In this document: piece after piece, positions 17,619 through 25,220 of the stretch
Layout: each line of letters opens with the position of its first letter
Numbering within the stretch: position 1 is the first letter of the stretch
NCBI RefSeq assembly: GCF_018326265.1
Contig: NZ_AP023360.1
Span: forward strand, 6,817,001 to 6,881,000
Source of the DNA: Catellatospora sp. IY07-71
Lineage (GTDB): Bacteria; Actinomycetota; Actinomycetes; Mycobacteriales; Micromonosporaceae
Direction: 5' to 3'
DNA length: 64,000 nt
The notes under the pieces: generated by a model
What the model was told of the DNA's origin: nothing
The model's input: only the letters and a program-made list of their open reading frames with translations
The model's database searches: none
Position numbers and translations under genes: made by a program

Positions 17619-19328
17619 TCAGGCCGTGACGGGCGCGGGCGGCGCCCATACGTCGAAGTCGGCGTCGAGGTAGCGGCGCCGGGCCGCGGCACGCATGATC
17701 TTGCCGCTGCTGGTCTTCTGCAGCTGGACGGGCTTGGTCAGCACGATGTCGCCGAGCGCCACGTCGTGCTCGCGGGTCACCGCGGCACGGATCGACGAGA
17801 CGACATCCATCCGGTCAGCTTCCCACAGCCGTTCGCGCCTGATCTCCTGGACCACGACCAGCCGTTCCCCGTCCGGTCCGGGGACCGAGAACGCGGCGCA
17901 GCCGCCCTCCTGCAGGGCCTCGTGCGCGGCCTGGACGGTGTACTCGATGTCCTGCGGGTAGTGGTTGCGGCCCCGAATGATGATCATGTCCTTGAGCCGG
18001 CCCACCACGTACAGCTCGCCGTCGAGCAGGAAACCCAGGTCTCCGGTACGCAGATACGCGTGCTCGTCGCCCGCGAGCCGGCCCTGGAACGCCGCCGCCG
18101 TGGCGACCTCGTTGCGCCAGTACCCCTGGGTGACGTTGCCGCCGCTGACCCAGATCTCGCCGATGTCCCCGTCGTCGCGCGGCAGCCCGGTCTCCGGGTC
18201 GACGATGCGCACCCGCTGCCCCGGCGCGACCGTGCCCGACCCCACGAGCGTCTGACCGCGGCCCGGCTCGCCAGGCTCGTAACGGCGGGCGGCGAGCGCG
18301 TCCACATCGGCCTCGCACGTCCGCGCACCCCGCCCGGCACCCGCACCGGCGACCATCAGCGTGGCCTCGGCGAGCCCGTAGCAGGGGAAGTGCGCCTCCG
18401 CGCGGAAGCCGACCGGCGCGAACGTCTCGGTGAACCGCCGCAGGGTCTCGTGCCGCACCGGCTCGGCGCCGTTGAACGCGATCCGCCAGCTGCTCAGGTC
18501 CACGTCCGGCAGGCCCTGCTTCTGGGCACGGGCCACGCACGCGTCGTAGGCGAAGTTCGGGCCGCCGCTGGTGTGCGCGCCGTATCGGGAGACGGCCGTC
18601 AGCCAGCGCAGCGGCCAGCGGATGAACACCAGCGGCGACATCAGGACGCTGGTCGAGCCGACGAAGAGCGGGTTGAGCACGTTCCCGATCAGGCCCTGGT
18701 CGTGGTAGAGCGGCGCCCAGCCGACGACGGTGGAGTCCGCGTCGTGGCCGAAGGCGCGGGTCATGTGCTCCTGGTTGGCGATGAGGTTGCCGTGGCTCAC
18801 CATCACGCCCTTGGGCGCGGCCGTCGAGCCGGACGTGTACTGCAGGAACGCGATGTCCCCGGGGTCGCACGCGATCGGCTCGAAACCGCCGCCGGGGGCC
18901 GGGTCCAGCCGGTCGATCTCCAGCCAGGCCGCCGATGCGGCCAGCTCCGGCAGGTTGCGGCGGGCCGACTCGGCCAGGGTGCTGTCGGTGAGCACCACGG
19001 CGGGCGCGCAGTCGGCGATGATGCTGAGCGTCGCGTCCTGGATGCGGTGCTTGCGGGGCCGGTTCACCGGCACGGCGATCACACGGGCCAGCAGGCAGCC
19101 GAAGTATCCGACGACGAAGTCGAGCCCCGGCGGGAACAGCAGCAGTGCCCGGTCGCCCGGCGCGCACAGCCCGGTCAGGTGCACGGCCACCGTGAGCGCC
19201 CGCCGGTGCAGCTCGCCGTAGGTGAGCACGGCGGCCTCGGTCTCGTCCTCGCCGAGGAAGACGTACGCCCGGCGGTCGGGCGTCCGTGCCGCGCGGGCGG
19301 CCAGGATCTCAGGAAACAACGGCGGCAC
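17619..19328 (-). CDS. Fatty acyl-AMP ligase (FAAL)
   Basis: A 569-residue adenylating enzyme that should activate a free fatty acid as acyl-adenylate and pass it to the neighbouring ACP. The P-loop motif LQYTSGSTAAPKG lies near residue 163. The FAAL-typical GWAPLYHDQGLIG follows, then FNGAEPV and CYGLAEATL. The hinge region is LRTGDLGFLLDGELYVVGRL, and the C-terminal catalytic Lys is likely in LQKTSSGKIMRAAARR. The PLYHDxGLIG motif and ACP neighbour favour FAAL over fatty acyl-CoA ligase. The GTG start overlaps the thioesterase stop by 20 bp. Confidence 0.92.
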   Translation of the reverse strand: MPPLFPEILAARAARTPDRRAYVFLGEDETEAAVLTYGELHRRALTVAVHLTGLCAPGDRALLLFPPGLDFVVGYFGCLLARVIAVPVNRPRKHRIQDATLSIIADCAPAVVLTDSTLAESARRNLPELAASAAWLEIDRLDPAPGGGFEPIACDPGDIAFLQYTSGSTAAPKGVMVSHGNLIANQEHMTRAFGHDADSTVVGWAPLYHDQGLIGNVLNPLFVGSTSVLMSPLVFIRWPLRWLTAVSRYGAHTSGGPNFAYDACVARAQKQGLPDVDLSSWRIAFNGAEPVRHETLRRFTETFAPVGFRAEAHFPCYGLAEATLMVAGAGAGRGARTCEADVDALAARRYEPGEPGRGQTLVGSGTVAPGQRVRIVDPETGLPRDDGDIGEIWVSGGNVTQGYWRNEVATAAAFQGRLAGDEHAYLRTGDLGFLLDGELYVVGRLKDMIIIRGRNHYPQDIEYTVQAAHEALQEGGCAAFSVPGPDGERLVVVQEIRRERLWEADRMDVVSSIRAAVTREHDVALGDIVLTKPVQLQKTSSGKIMRAAARRRYLDADFDVWAPPAPVTA

Positions 19329-20049
19329 GCGCGCGGATCCCTTCGGCGATCGTCGCCGCGATCGCGACCCGGTGCTGCTGGTGGAAGAAGTGGTCGCCGG
19401 AGAAGGCGTGCACCCGGAACGGGCCGTCGGTGTGCTCGCCCCAGGCGTGCACCTCGTCGGCGTCGACCACCGGGTCCTCGGTGCCGACGAACGCGTCGAC
19501 CGGGCAGCCGAGCCGGGGCAGCGGCTGGAAGACGTACTCCTCGGTCAGCTCCAGGTCCGCTTTGATCAGCGGAACGGCGTACCGCAGGAAGGATCTGCCG
19601 CCCGCGCCGCTGAGGGTGCCGCCGGAGGTCTCCAGCGCGGCGGCGAACTCGTCGTCGGGCAGGCGGTGGATCTGCGGGCGGCGGGCTGGCAGCTGCGGCG
19701 CGCGGCGTCCGGACAGGAACAGGTGCACCGGCGGGGTGCCTGCCGCGGTCAGGTGCCGGGCCAGCTCGAACGCGATGATCGCGCCCATGCTGTGCCCGTA
19801 GAGGGCCAGCGGCCGGTCCAGCTCCGCGCGCAGCTGTGCGGCCAGCCCGGTCACGGCCGCCGCGACGGTCCGCAGCGCGGGCAGCGCGGCCAGGTCCTCC
19901 CGGCCCGGCAGCTGCGCCCGCACCGGCAGCACCGACGGCGGGAACAGCCCGAGCCAGCGGCTGAACGACGCGGCGCCGCCGCCCGCGTGGGGCAGGCAGA
20001 GCAGCGCGACGGGCGCGTCCGACGGCTCGTAGCGCAGCCAGCCCTTCAC
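19309..20049 (-). CDS. Type II thioesterase
   Basis: A 246-residue alpha/beta hydrolase of the type II thioesterase family, which clear or release acyl chains from carrier proteins. The first motif LLCLPHAGGGAASFSRW gives the oxyanion region. The nucleophile Ser lies in LYGHSMGAIIAFEL, the Asp in FVGTEDPVVD and the His in FSGDHFFHQQH. It starts with GTG 20049, overlapping the P450 stop as GTGA. In this operon it may release the finished acyl product from the ACP or edit stalled chains. Confidence 0.9.
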   Translation of the reverse strand: MKGWLRYEPSDAPVALLCLPHAGGGAASFSRWLGLFPPSVLPVRAQLPGREDLAALPALRTVAAAVTGLAAQLRAELDRPLALYGHSMGAIIAFELARHLTAAGTPPVHLFLSGRRAPQLPARRPQIHRLPDDEFAAALETSGGTLSGAGGRSFLRYAVPLIKADLELTEEYVFQPLPRLGCPVDAFVGTEDPVVDADEVHAWGEHTDGPFRVHAFSGDHFFHQQHRVAIAATIAEGIRARAAVVS

Positions 20050-21281
20050 CGGGTGCCCCGCACCGTGACCGGCAGCGCCTTGAGGCCGCGGATGATGAAG
20101 CTGTGGTCCTGCCAGTCGAGGCCGCCCGAGCCCAGCTCGAAGCGCTCCGGCCGCTGACCGAGGGTCTCGAACACGATCGCGGCCTGCGCCTCGGCCAGCA
20201 GGCCGCCCAGGCAGCCGTGCATGCCGTGGCCGAAGGCCAGGTGCCGCCGGGCGTCGCGGGTGATGTCGAACTCGTCGGGCCGGGCGAAGACCTCCGGGTC
20301 GCGGTTGGCCGCGCCCAGGCACACCAGCACCTGGTCGCCCGGCGCGATGCGCTGGCCGCCGAGTTCGACCTCGCGGGTGGCCAGGCGCTTTGTCTGCTGC
20401 AGCGGGCAGTCGTAGCGCAGCGCCTCGTCGACCATGCGCGGCACCAGCTCGGGCTCGCGGCGCAGCAGCTCGTCCTGGTCCGGATGCTGGAGCAGGGCCA
20501 GCAGCGCGTTGCCGATGAGCGACTTGGTGGTCTCGTTGCCCGCGACGAAGCACATGACGCAGACGAAGACCAGCTCCTCGTCGGTGAGCCGGTCGCCGCC
20601 CGCGGTGGTCGTGGCCAGCAGCCGGCTGATCAGGTCGTCACCGGGCTCGGCGCGGCGGGCGGCGACGACCTCGTCCAGGGCCTTGGCGAAGGTGGCGACG
20701 ACCTCGCGGACGTGCGCGAAGTCCTCGCTCTTCATCAGTCCGGGTTCGAGCAGGAAGCGCACGTCGTGGGTCCACTGCCCGACCTGGGCGCGCAGGCTGT
20801 CCGGCAGCGCCATCCAGTCGCACATGACGTCGACGGGCAGCCGCGCGGCGACGTCGGCGACGAAGTCCCCGCCGCCGTGCCGCCACACCCCGTCGATCAG
20901 CTCCGCGGCACGGGCGGCGATGCGCGGGCGCAGCTGCGCCACGGCGGGCGCGGTGAAGACCCGGTTGACGATGCCGCGCAGCCGGGCGTGCTCCGGGTTG
21001 TCGGTGAAGACCAGCGACTTCTCGCCCAGCCGCTCGAGCTGGCCGACGTCGTCGAAGCCGAAGCGGCTCGCGTGCTGGCGGACCAGGGCCGGGATGAGCC
21101 CGGCGCCGAAGGTGCGGTCGTGCAGCACCTCGCGCACCTCGGCATGCCGGGTCAGCACCCACATGCCCATCGTCCGGTGCACCGGTTTCGTCTCGCGCAG
21201 CTGCCGGTACGCCGGATACGGGTCGCGCCGGAACTCGGCGCTGAACGGGTTGAACCGGGCCTGGGCCGCCTGCACGCTCAT
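20046..21281 (-). CDS. Cytochrome P450
   Basis: A 411-residue soluble bacterial P450. The I-helix oxygen-activation motif is FVAGNETT, the K-helix ExxR is EALR, and the heme-binding loop is AFGHGMHGCLGG with the axial Cys near residue 357. It is expected to hydroxylate or otherwise oxidise an acyl chain, plausibly as an acyl-ACP given the ACP and FAAL in the same operon (inference). No ferredoxin or reductase gene is adjacent. Its ATG overlaps the methyltransferase stop (ATGA), and its TGA overlaps the thioesterase GTG. Confidence 0.93.
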   Translation of the reverse strand: MSVQAAQARFNPFSAEFRRDPYPAYRQLRETKPVHRTMGMWVLTRHAEVREVLHDRTFGAGLIPALVRQHASRFGFDDVGQLERLGEKSLVFTDNPEHARLRGIVNRVFTAPAVAQLRPRIAARAAELIDGVWRHGGGDFVADVAARLPVDVMCDWMALPDSLRAQVGQWTHDVRFLLEPGLMKSEDFAHVREVVATFAKALDEVVAARRAEPGDDLISRLLATTTAGGDRLTDEELVFVCVMCFVAGNETTKSLIGNALLALLQHPDQDELLRREPELVPRMVDEALRYDCPLQQTKRLATREVELGGQRIAPGDQVLVCLGAANRDPEVFARPDEFDITRDARRHLAFGHGMHGCLGGLLAEAQAAIVFETLGQRPERFELGSGGLDWQDHSFIIRGLKALPVTVRGTR

Positions 21282-22186
21282 CGTGGCGTCACCCCTCGCG
21301 CGTCGAACAGCCTGGCGCTGTACGGCCGGAACACCAGGCGCAGCAGGCACAGCTTGCCCATCCGGAAGCCGAGCGCGGAGAGCTTGAGGTAGCGCGTGTA
21401 CCGGGCGACCGTCTCCGGCCCGGCCACCTCGACGGCCAGCTCGCGGTTGGCGCGCAGCCGCCGGCCCCACTCCTCCAGCGTGCGCGCGTAGTCCAGCCGC
21501 CCGTTGCCGACCGACTCGATCTCGAACACGCCCTCGGCGGCCTGCGCGATCTCGGCGAACGTGGGCAGGTCGGCGTTGGGGAAGATCTCCTGCTGGATGA
21601 AGCTGCTCGCGTCCGAGGGCGACATGTTCGCGTACGCGATGGTCTGCAGCGACAGGGCGCCGCCGTCGTGCAGCCAGCCGCGACAGCGCTCGAAGAACTC
21701 GCGGTAGATCCGCGCCTTCTCGGCCGGGGACTCGTCGGGCCGGGCGAAGTGCTCGAACGCGCCGATCGAGATGATGCCGTCGTACGGCTCGGCCGGCTGG
21801 TGGTGCATCCAGTTCTCGATGCGGACCTCGACTCCGGGCAGGCCCTGCGCCCGCACGTACGCCGCCTGCTCCTCGCTGAGGGTCAGCCCGACCGACTGAC
21901 CCACCCGGTGCTGCACCGCCAGCCGGTCCAGGATCGCGCCCCAGCCGCAGCCGATGTCGAGCACCCGCCGGGCGCCGTCAGCGCGCACCGCGTCCAGGTG
22001 GTGGCGCAGCTTGCGCTCCTGCGCCCGCTCCAGCGTGTCGTCTGGGCCGTCCCACAGCGCGCAGGAGTAGCTCAGCGAGTCGTCCAGCCAGAGCCGGTAG
22101 AAGTCGTTGCCCACGTCGTAGTGGTGGCGGATCGCGGCCGCCGCCTCGTCGGCGCGCTGCTCCTGCGTCTGCACCGCCACGGTCAC
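21278..22186 (-). CDS. SAM-dependent methyltransferase, cyclopropane-fatty-acid synthase type
   Basis: A 302-residue protein of the CFAS/mycolic-acid methyltransferase-like family. The N-terminal IRHHYDVGNDFYRLWLDDSL and SYSCALW segments are the family hallmark. The SAM motif VLDIGCGWGAILD and the EHFARP region follow (IISIGAFEHF). These enzymes transfer methylene or methyl to a double bond in a lipid chain. Here the substrate would logically be the bond made by the operon's desaturase, though the family is also used on non-lipid substrates. The GTG start overlaps the ACP stop (GTGA). Confidence 0.87.
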   Translation of the reverse strand: MTVAVQTQEQRADEAAAAIRHHYDVGNDFYRLWLDDSLSYSCALWDGPDDTLERAQERKLRHHLDAVRADGARRVLDIGCGWGAILDRLAVQHRVGQSVGLTLSEEQAAYVRAQGLPGVEVRIENWMHHQPAEPYDGIISIGAFEHFARPDESPAEKARIYREFFERCRGWLHDGGALSLQTIAYANMSPSDASSFIQQEIFPNADLPTFAEIAQAAEGVFEIESVGNGRLDYARTLEEWGRRLRANRELAVEVAGPETVARYTRYLKLSALGFRMGKLCLLRLVFRPYSARLFDARGVTPR

Positions 22187-22461
22187 TGCCCGCGTTGCTG
22201 CTGGATGGCCGTGTGCAGGTACGCGCTCACGGCGTTGAGGGTCGGGTTCTCGAACAGCGCCTCCGGCGGCAGGTCCACGCCGTAGCGCTCCTCGATGTCG
22301 ATCAGCAGCGACACGGCCAGCGCCGAGTCGAGGCCGAGGCGGTCGAAGTCGGCGGCCGGGTCCACGTCGGCCACCGGGATCTCCAGCAGTTCCGCCACGG
22401 CCTGGCGGCACCACGCGGTGAGGTCGTCCTGGGTCAGGCTGGCGATGTCGCTTGTGGTCAT
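22183..22461 (-). CDS. Acyl carrier protein
   Basis: A 92-residue stand-alone carrier protein with the phosphopantetheine attachment Ser in DRLGLDSALAVSLL. Helix III/IV is of PKS/NRPS type (YGVDLPPEALFENPTLNAVS) rather than the highly acidic FAS ACP type. It should be loaded by the FAAL and presented to the desaturase, methyltransferase and P450. AAGGAA lies upstream of the ATG, which is 10 bp after the desaturase stop. Its TGA overlaps the methyltransferase start. Confidence 0.93.
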   Translation of the reverse strand: MTTSDIASLTQDDLTAWCRQAVAELLEIPVADVDPAADFDRLGLDSALAVSLLIDIEERYGVDLPPEALFENPTLNAVSAYLHTAIQQQRGQ

Positions 22462-22471
22462 CTGCGGTTCC

Positions 22472-23473
22472 TTAGGCTGCGGCGTTGGCGGAGGCGGCAC
22501 GGCGGTCGAGGCGCTTGGCCACCCGCCGGTCCTTGGTCGGCAGTTTCAGATCGGTGGCCAGCCCGGCCACGGCGAGCATGCGGATCACCCAGTAGCCGGG
22601 GTCCAGCCGATACCAGTCCAGGCCGAACGAGGGCGACTCGGGGAACGCGTGGTGGTTGTTGTGCCACGATTCGCCGAGGGTGAGCAGGGCGAACACCCCG
22701 CCGTTGCGGCTGTTCTCGCGGGAGTCGTAGGGGCGGGTGCCGAACATGTGCAGGAAGGAGTTGATCGCCCAGACGATGTGCTCCAGGATGAAGATCCGCG
22801 CCAGGCCGCCCCAGAGCAGGCCGCTGACCGCGCCCTGCCAGCTTCCGTAGACCAGCCCGCCGATGACGCCCGGCAGGATCAGGCCGAGCACGACCCAGTA
22901 GTAGTAGAGCCGGGCGACCCGGATCAGCGGCTTGTTCTTCAGCAGGTCCGGTGCGTAGTGGACGATGTTCGGGTACTCGTGGCGGCGCATCCACAGGAAG
23001 TGGGAGTGCACCAGCCCGCGCAGCCGGCCCGTGAAGCCGCCGCCGGACAGGTTGGGCGAGTGCGGGTCGCCCTCGCGGTCGCTGCACTCGTGGTGGCGGC
23101 GGTGCAGCGCCACCCAGGAGACCATGCCGCCCTGCCCGGCCATCGAGCCGAGGATCGCCAGCGCCGCGGCCACCCAGGGCTTGGCCCGGAAGGTGCGGTG
23201 GGTGAACAGGCGGTGGTAGCCGACGGTCACCCCGATGCCGGTGAGCAGCCACATGCCGAACAGCAGCGCCAGCTCGACCGCGCCGAACGGGTGGACCCAC
23301 AGGAACGCGATCGCGGCCGCCATCCCGAAGAACGGAAGGACGTCGAAGAGTAGGAAGTGGCGCCTTTGCAGGCGGTGGATATAAGGATTGCTGATTGCTT
23401 TCTTACGGTGGTCCGCTCCGCTCTCGACCACGAAGTCGGCATTGTGGGTGGCGAACACCGAACCGTCCTGCGC
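22472..23473 (-). CDS. Membrane-bound acyl desaturase (di-iron, three His boxes)
   Basis: A 333-residue polytopic desaturase of the stearoyl-CoA desaturase superfamily. It has three canonical histidine boxes: HRLFTH (residues 88-93), HRRHH (125-129) and, near the C-terminus, HNNHH in ESWHNNHHAFP. Two hydrophobic hairpins surround them. It would introduce a double bond into a long-chain acyl group, here probably on the co-encoded ACP, as JamB/TtuB-type desaturases do in terminal-alkyne pathways (inference). The start is uncertain: ATG 23473 is preferred, with ATG 23485 and TTG 23527 upstream. First gene of the seven-gene operon. Confidence 0.88.
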   Translation of the reverse strand, partial: AQDGSVFATHNADFVVESGADHRKKAISNPYIHRLQRRHFLLFDVLPFFGMAAAIAFLWVHPFGAVELALLFGMWLLTGIGVTVGYHRLFTHRTFRAKPWVAAALAILGSMAGQGGMVSWVALHRRHHECSDREGDPHSPNLSGGGFTGRLRGLVHSHFLWMRRHEYPNIVHYAPDLLKNKPLIRVARLYYYWVVLGLILPGVIGGLVYGSWQGAVSGLLWGGLARIFILEHIVWAINSFLHMFGTRPYDSRENSRNGGVFALLTLGESWHNNHHAFPESPSFGLDWYRLDPGYWVIRMLAVAGLATDLKLPTKDRRVAKRLDRRAASANAAA

Positions 23474-23812
23474 CATCTCAACCCCCATCCTTGAGGCAGC
23501 CTTGAATATTGAGATGTTTGAGTGCAACAGGGAGCCATGCTAGGCGAGCCCTCGGGGCACCGCAAGACGGTGCACGGCCCTCAGCGTGCAAATATGTCGT
23601 GAACAAACTCTCACCGAGGACGTACAACCATAGACATCAGCTGATGGCATGCCTGGTCATCGTGCGTGTCGACGGTCCGCCGCCGAGGCACGGTAAACCA
23701 TCCGACAGCGACCGTCCACGTTGGACGCGTGATTCACGCAGAATTCACCGGAGCGGCGATCCGGGCGCTGGTTCCCCAGGCGATGAATCGTCACATGCGC
23801 ATACCGCGGGCA
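23474..23812. other. Intergenic region upstream of the lipid operon
   Basis: About 340 bp that must hold the promoter of the desaturase operon (minus strand). It is noticeably less GC-rich than the flanking genes. I could not pick one convincing -35/-10 pair, and no RNA gene, terminator hairpin or reading frame with coding bias is visible. Confidence 0.5.
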
Positions 23813-24433
23813 CTATTCGAAACGGGACGGGTCCCCGGCCCCGACGCGCAGGATCTCCGGCTCGCCCTCGGACAGGTCGACCACGGTGGTCGGCTCGGTG
23901 CCGCACTCCCCGGAGTCGATCACCGCGTCGACCAGGTGGTCGAGGCGTTCCTTGATCTCCCAGCCCTGCGTCATCGGCTCCTCGTCGCCGGGCAGCAGCA
24001 GCGTGCTGGAGACCAGCGGCTCGCCCAGCTCCTCCAGCAGCGCGAGCGCGACCGGGTGGTCGGGGATGCGCACCCCGACGGTGTGCTTCTTCGGGTGCAG
24101 CATGCGCCGGGGCACCTCGCGCAGCGCCGGCAGGATGAACGTGTACCGGCCCGGCGTCGCCGCCTTGACCAGCCGGAACACCGAGTTGTCCACCTTGACG
24201 AACTGGCCCAGCTGCGCGAAGTCGCGGCAGACCAGGGTGAAGTGGTGCCGCTCGTCCAGCTTCCGGATGTCGCGGATGCGGTCGAGCCCCGCCTTGTCGC
24301 TCAGCTTGCAGCCGAAGGCGAAACAGGAGTCGGTGGGGTAGGCGATCAGCCCGCCCTCGCGCACGATGTCGACGACCTGACGGATCGCACGGGGTTGCGG
24401 GTTGTCCGGGTGCACGTCGAAATACCTGGCCAC
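23813..24433 (-). CDS. yciO: YciO-type Sua5/YrdC/YwlC family protein
   Basis: A 206-residue protein with the Sua5/YrdC fold. Its sequence closely follows the YciO subgroup: it opens with FDVHPDNPQPRAIRQ, then GLIAYPTDSCFAFGCKL, HHFTLVCRD, the Lys/Arg patch VPRRMLHPKKHTVGVRIPDHP, and ends with TTVVDLSEGEPEILRVGAGD. YrdC/Sua5 make threonylcarbamoyl-AMP for tRNA t6A. YciO members bind nucleotides and RNA, but their physiological role is less settled. GTG start. It is probably monocistronic, and the essential tsaC copy is likely elsewhere. Confidence 0.85.
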   Translation of the reverse strand: MARYFDVHPDNPQPRAIRQVVDIVREGGLIAYPTDSCFAFGCKLSDKAGLDRIRDIRKLDERHHFTLVCRDFAQLGQFVKVDNSVFRLVKAATPGRYTFILPALREVPRRMLHPKKHTVGVRIPDHPVALALLEELGEPLVSSTLLLPGDEEPMTQGWEIKERLDHLVDAVIDSGECGTEPTTVVDLSEGEPEILRVGAGDPSRFE

Positions 24434-24487
24434 ACGCCGAGGGTAGTACGCCGCGCGGCCACCGCGGGTGTCCGACGCGAAGCGGCT

Positions 24488-24871
24488 TCAGCCCACCGGC
24501 GGCGGCACGTGCTCGCCGACGCGGCGCGCCTCCTCCAGGTGCGGCCACGCGGACAGGATGAACTCGTCCACGCCCAGCGCGGCGTATTCGCTCAGCCGCG
24601 CGGCGACCTCGGCGTAGCTGCCCACCAGCGCGGTGCCCGCACCCTCGCGGACCAGGCCCACACCCGCCCACGGGTTCGGGGCGACGACCAGGCTGTCGGC
24701 CCGGCCGCCGTGCAGCGCGGCCATGCGCGCCTGGCCGACGGACTCCATCTGGGCGAAGCGCTGCTGGGCAGCGGCGATACGCGCCGGGTCCATTCCCAAC
24801 AGCAGCCGGCCCGCCTCGGCCCACGCCTCGTCGGCGGTCGGCCGGGCGATGACGTGGAGAAGCCCGACTGC
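24488..24871 (-). pseudogene. C-terminal remnant of a luciferase-like FMN monooxygenase (SsuD-like)
   Basis: Only the last ~127 codons of an LLM-class flavin-dependent monooxygenase remain. The frame opens right after an in-frame TGA at 24872-24874 and reads [20 protein letters not shown]. It continues to the conserved end-of-barrel segment ([29 protein letters not shown]) and a normal C-terminus. The N-terminal two-thirds with the FMN and substrate residues are absent, and there is no ATG/GTG near the 5' end of the remnant. G/C third-position bias is still strong, so the truncation looks recent. Whether a TTG at 24799 gives any product is doubtful. Confidence 0.7.
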
Positions 24872-25210
24872 TCACTCAGCCCGGCACGCCATTCCTGTAT
24901 TTCCGACCGGAACGCTAGCTTATGCGCCGGGCAGCGGCGGCGGCGGACCGCCCCGGGCCCGGATCACCGCCACGCGAAGAGCACAGGTGAGCCCCGCGCG
25001 CCGACAAACCGCGAATTGGTGAAGAGCGCCACCAATGCCGCAGCTCACACTCAATATGCAGCCGAAAACGGACACCCACCGCGAGACGTCGCCATTGGCC
25101 TGCCGCGATGCGGCAAAATGCATGGATATCCGGCGAGCGGCCGGGAAACGGGGCGCTGACCAGGGAAAACCTTTTCCAAAGTCGTTAGCCTGGGATACGA
25201 CCCCGACCTG
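24872..25210. other. Intergenic region, promoter side of the GGDEF-EAL gene
   Basis: About 340 bp without coding bias. It probably contains the breakpoint that removed the N-terminal part of the monooxygenase gene and, on its right side, the promoter of the c-di-GMP gene. A strong AGGAGGG (25211-25217) stands 3 bp before GTG 25221. No repeats or insertion-sequence ends were found at the breakpoint. Confidence 0.4.
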
Positions 25211-25220
25211 AGGAGGGACC

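Noticed and set aside
16488-19565. A 1025-codon plus-strand frame across three genes
   Set aside because: It shadows the secreted hydrolase (same strand, other frame) and the thioesterase/FAAL genes (opposite strand), all of which have recognisable motifs.
17132-23473. The lipid operon as part of a PKS/NRPS cluster
   Set aside because: No ketosynthase, acyltransferase, condensation or adenylation-PCP modules are found anywhere in the window; the only carrier protein is the small stand-alone ACP.
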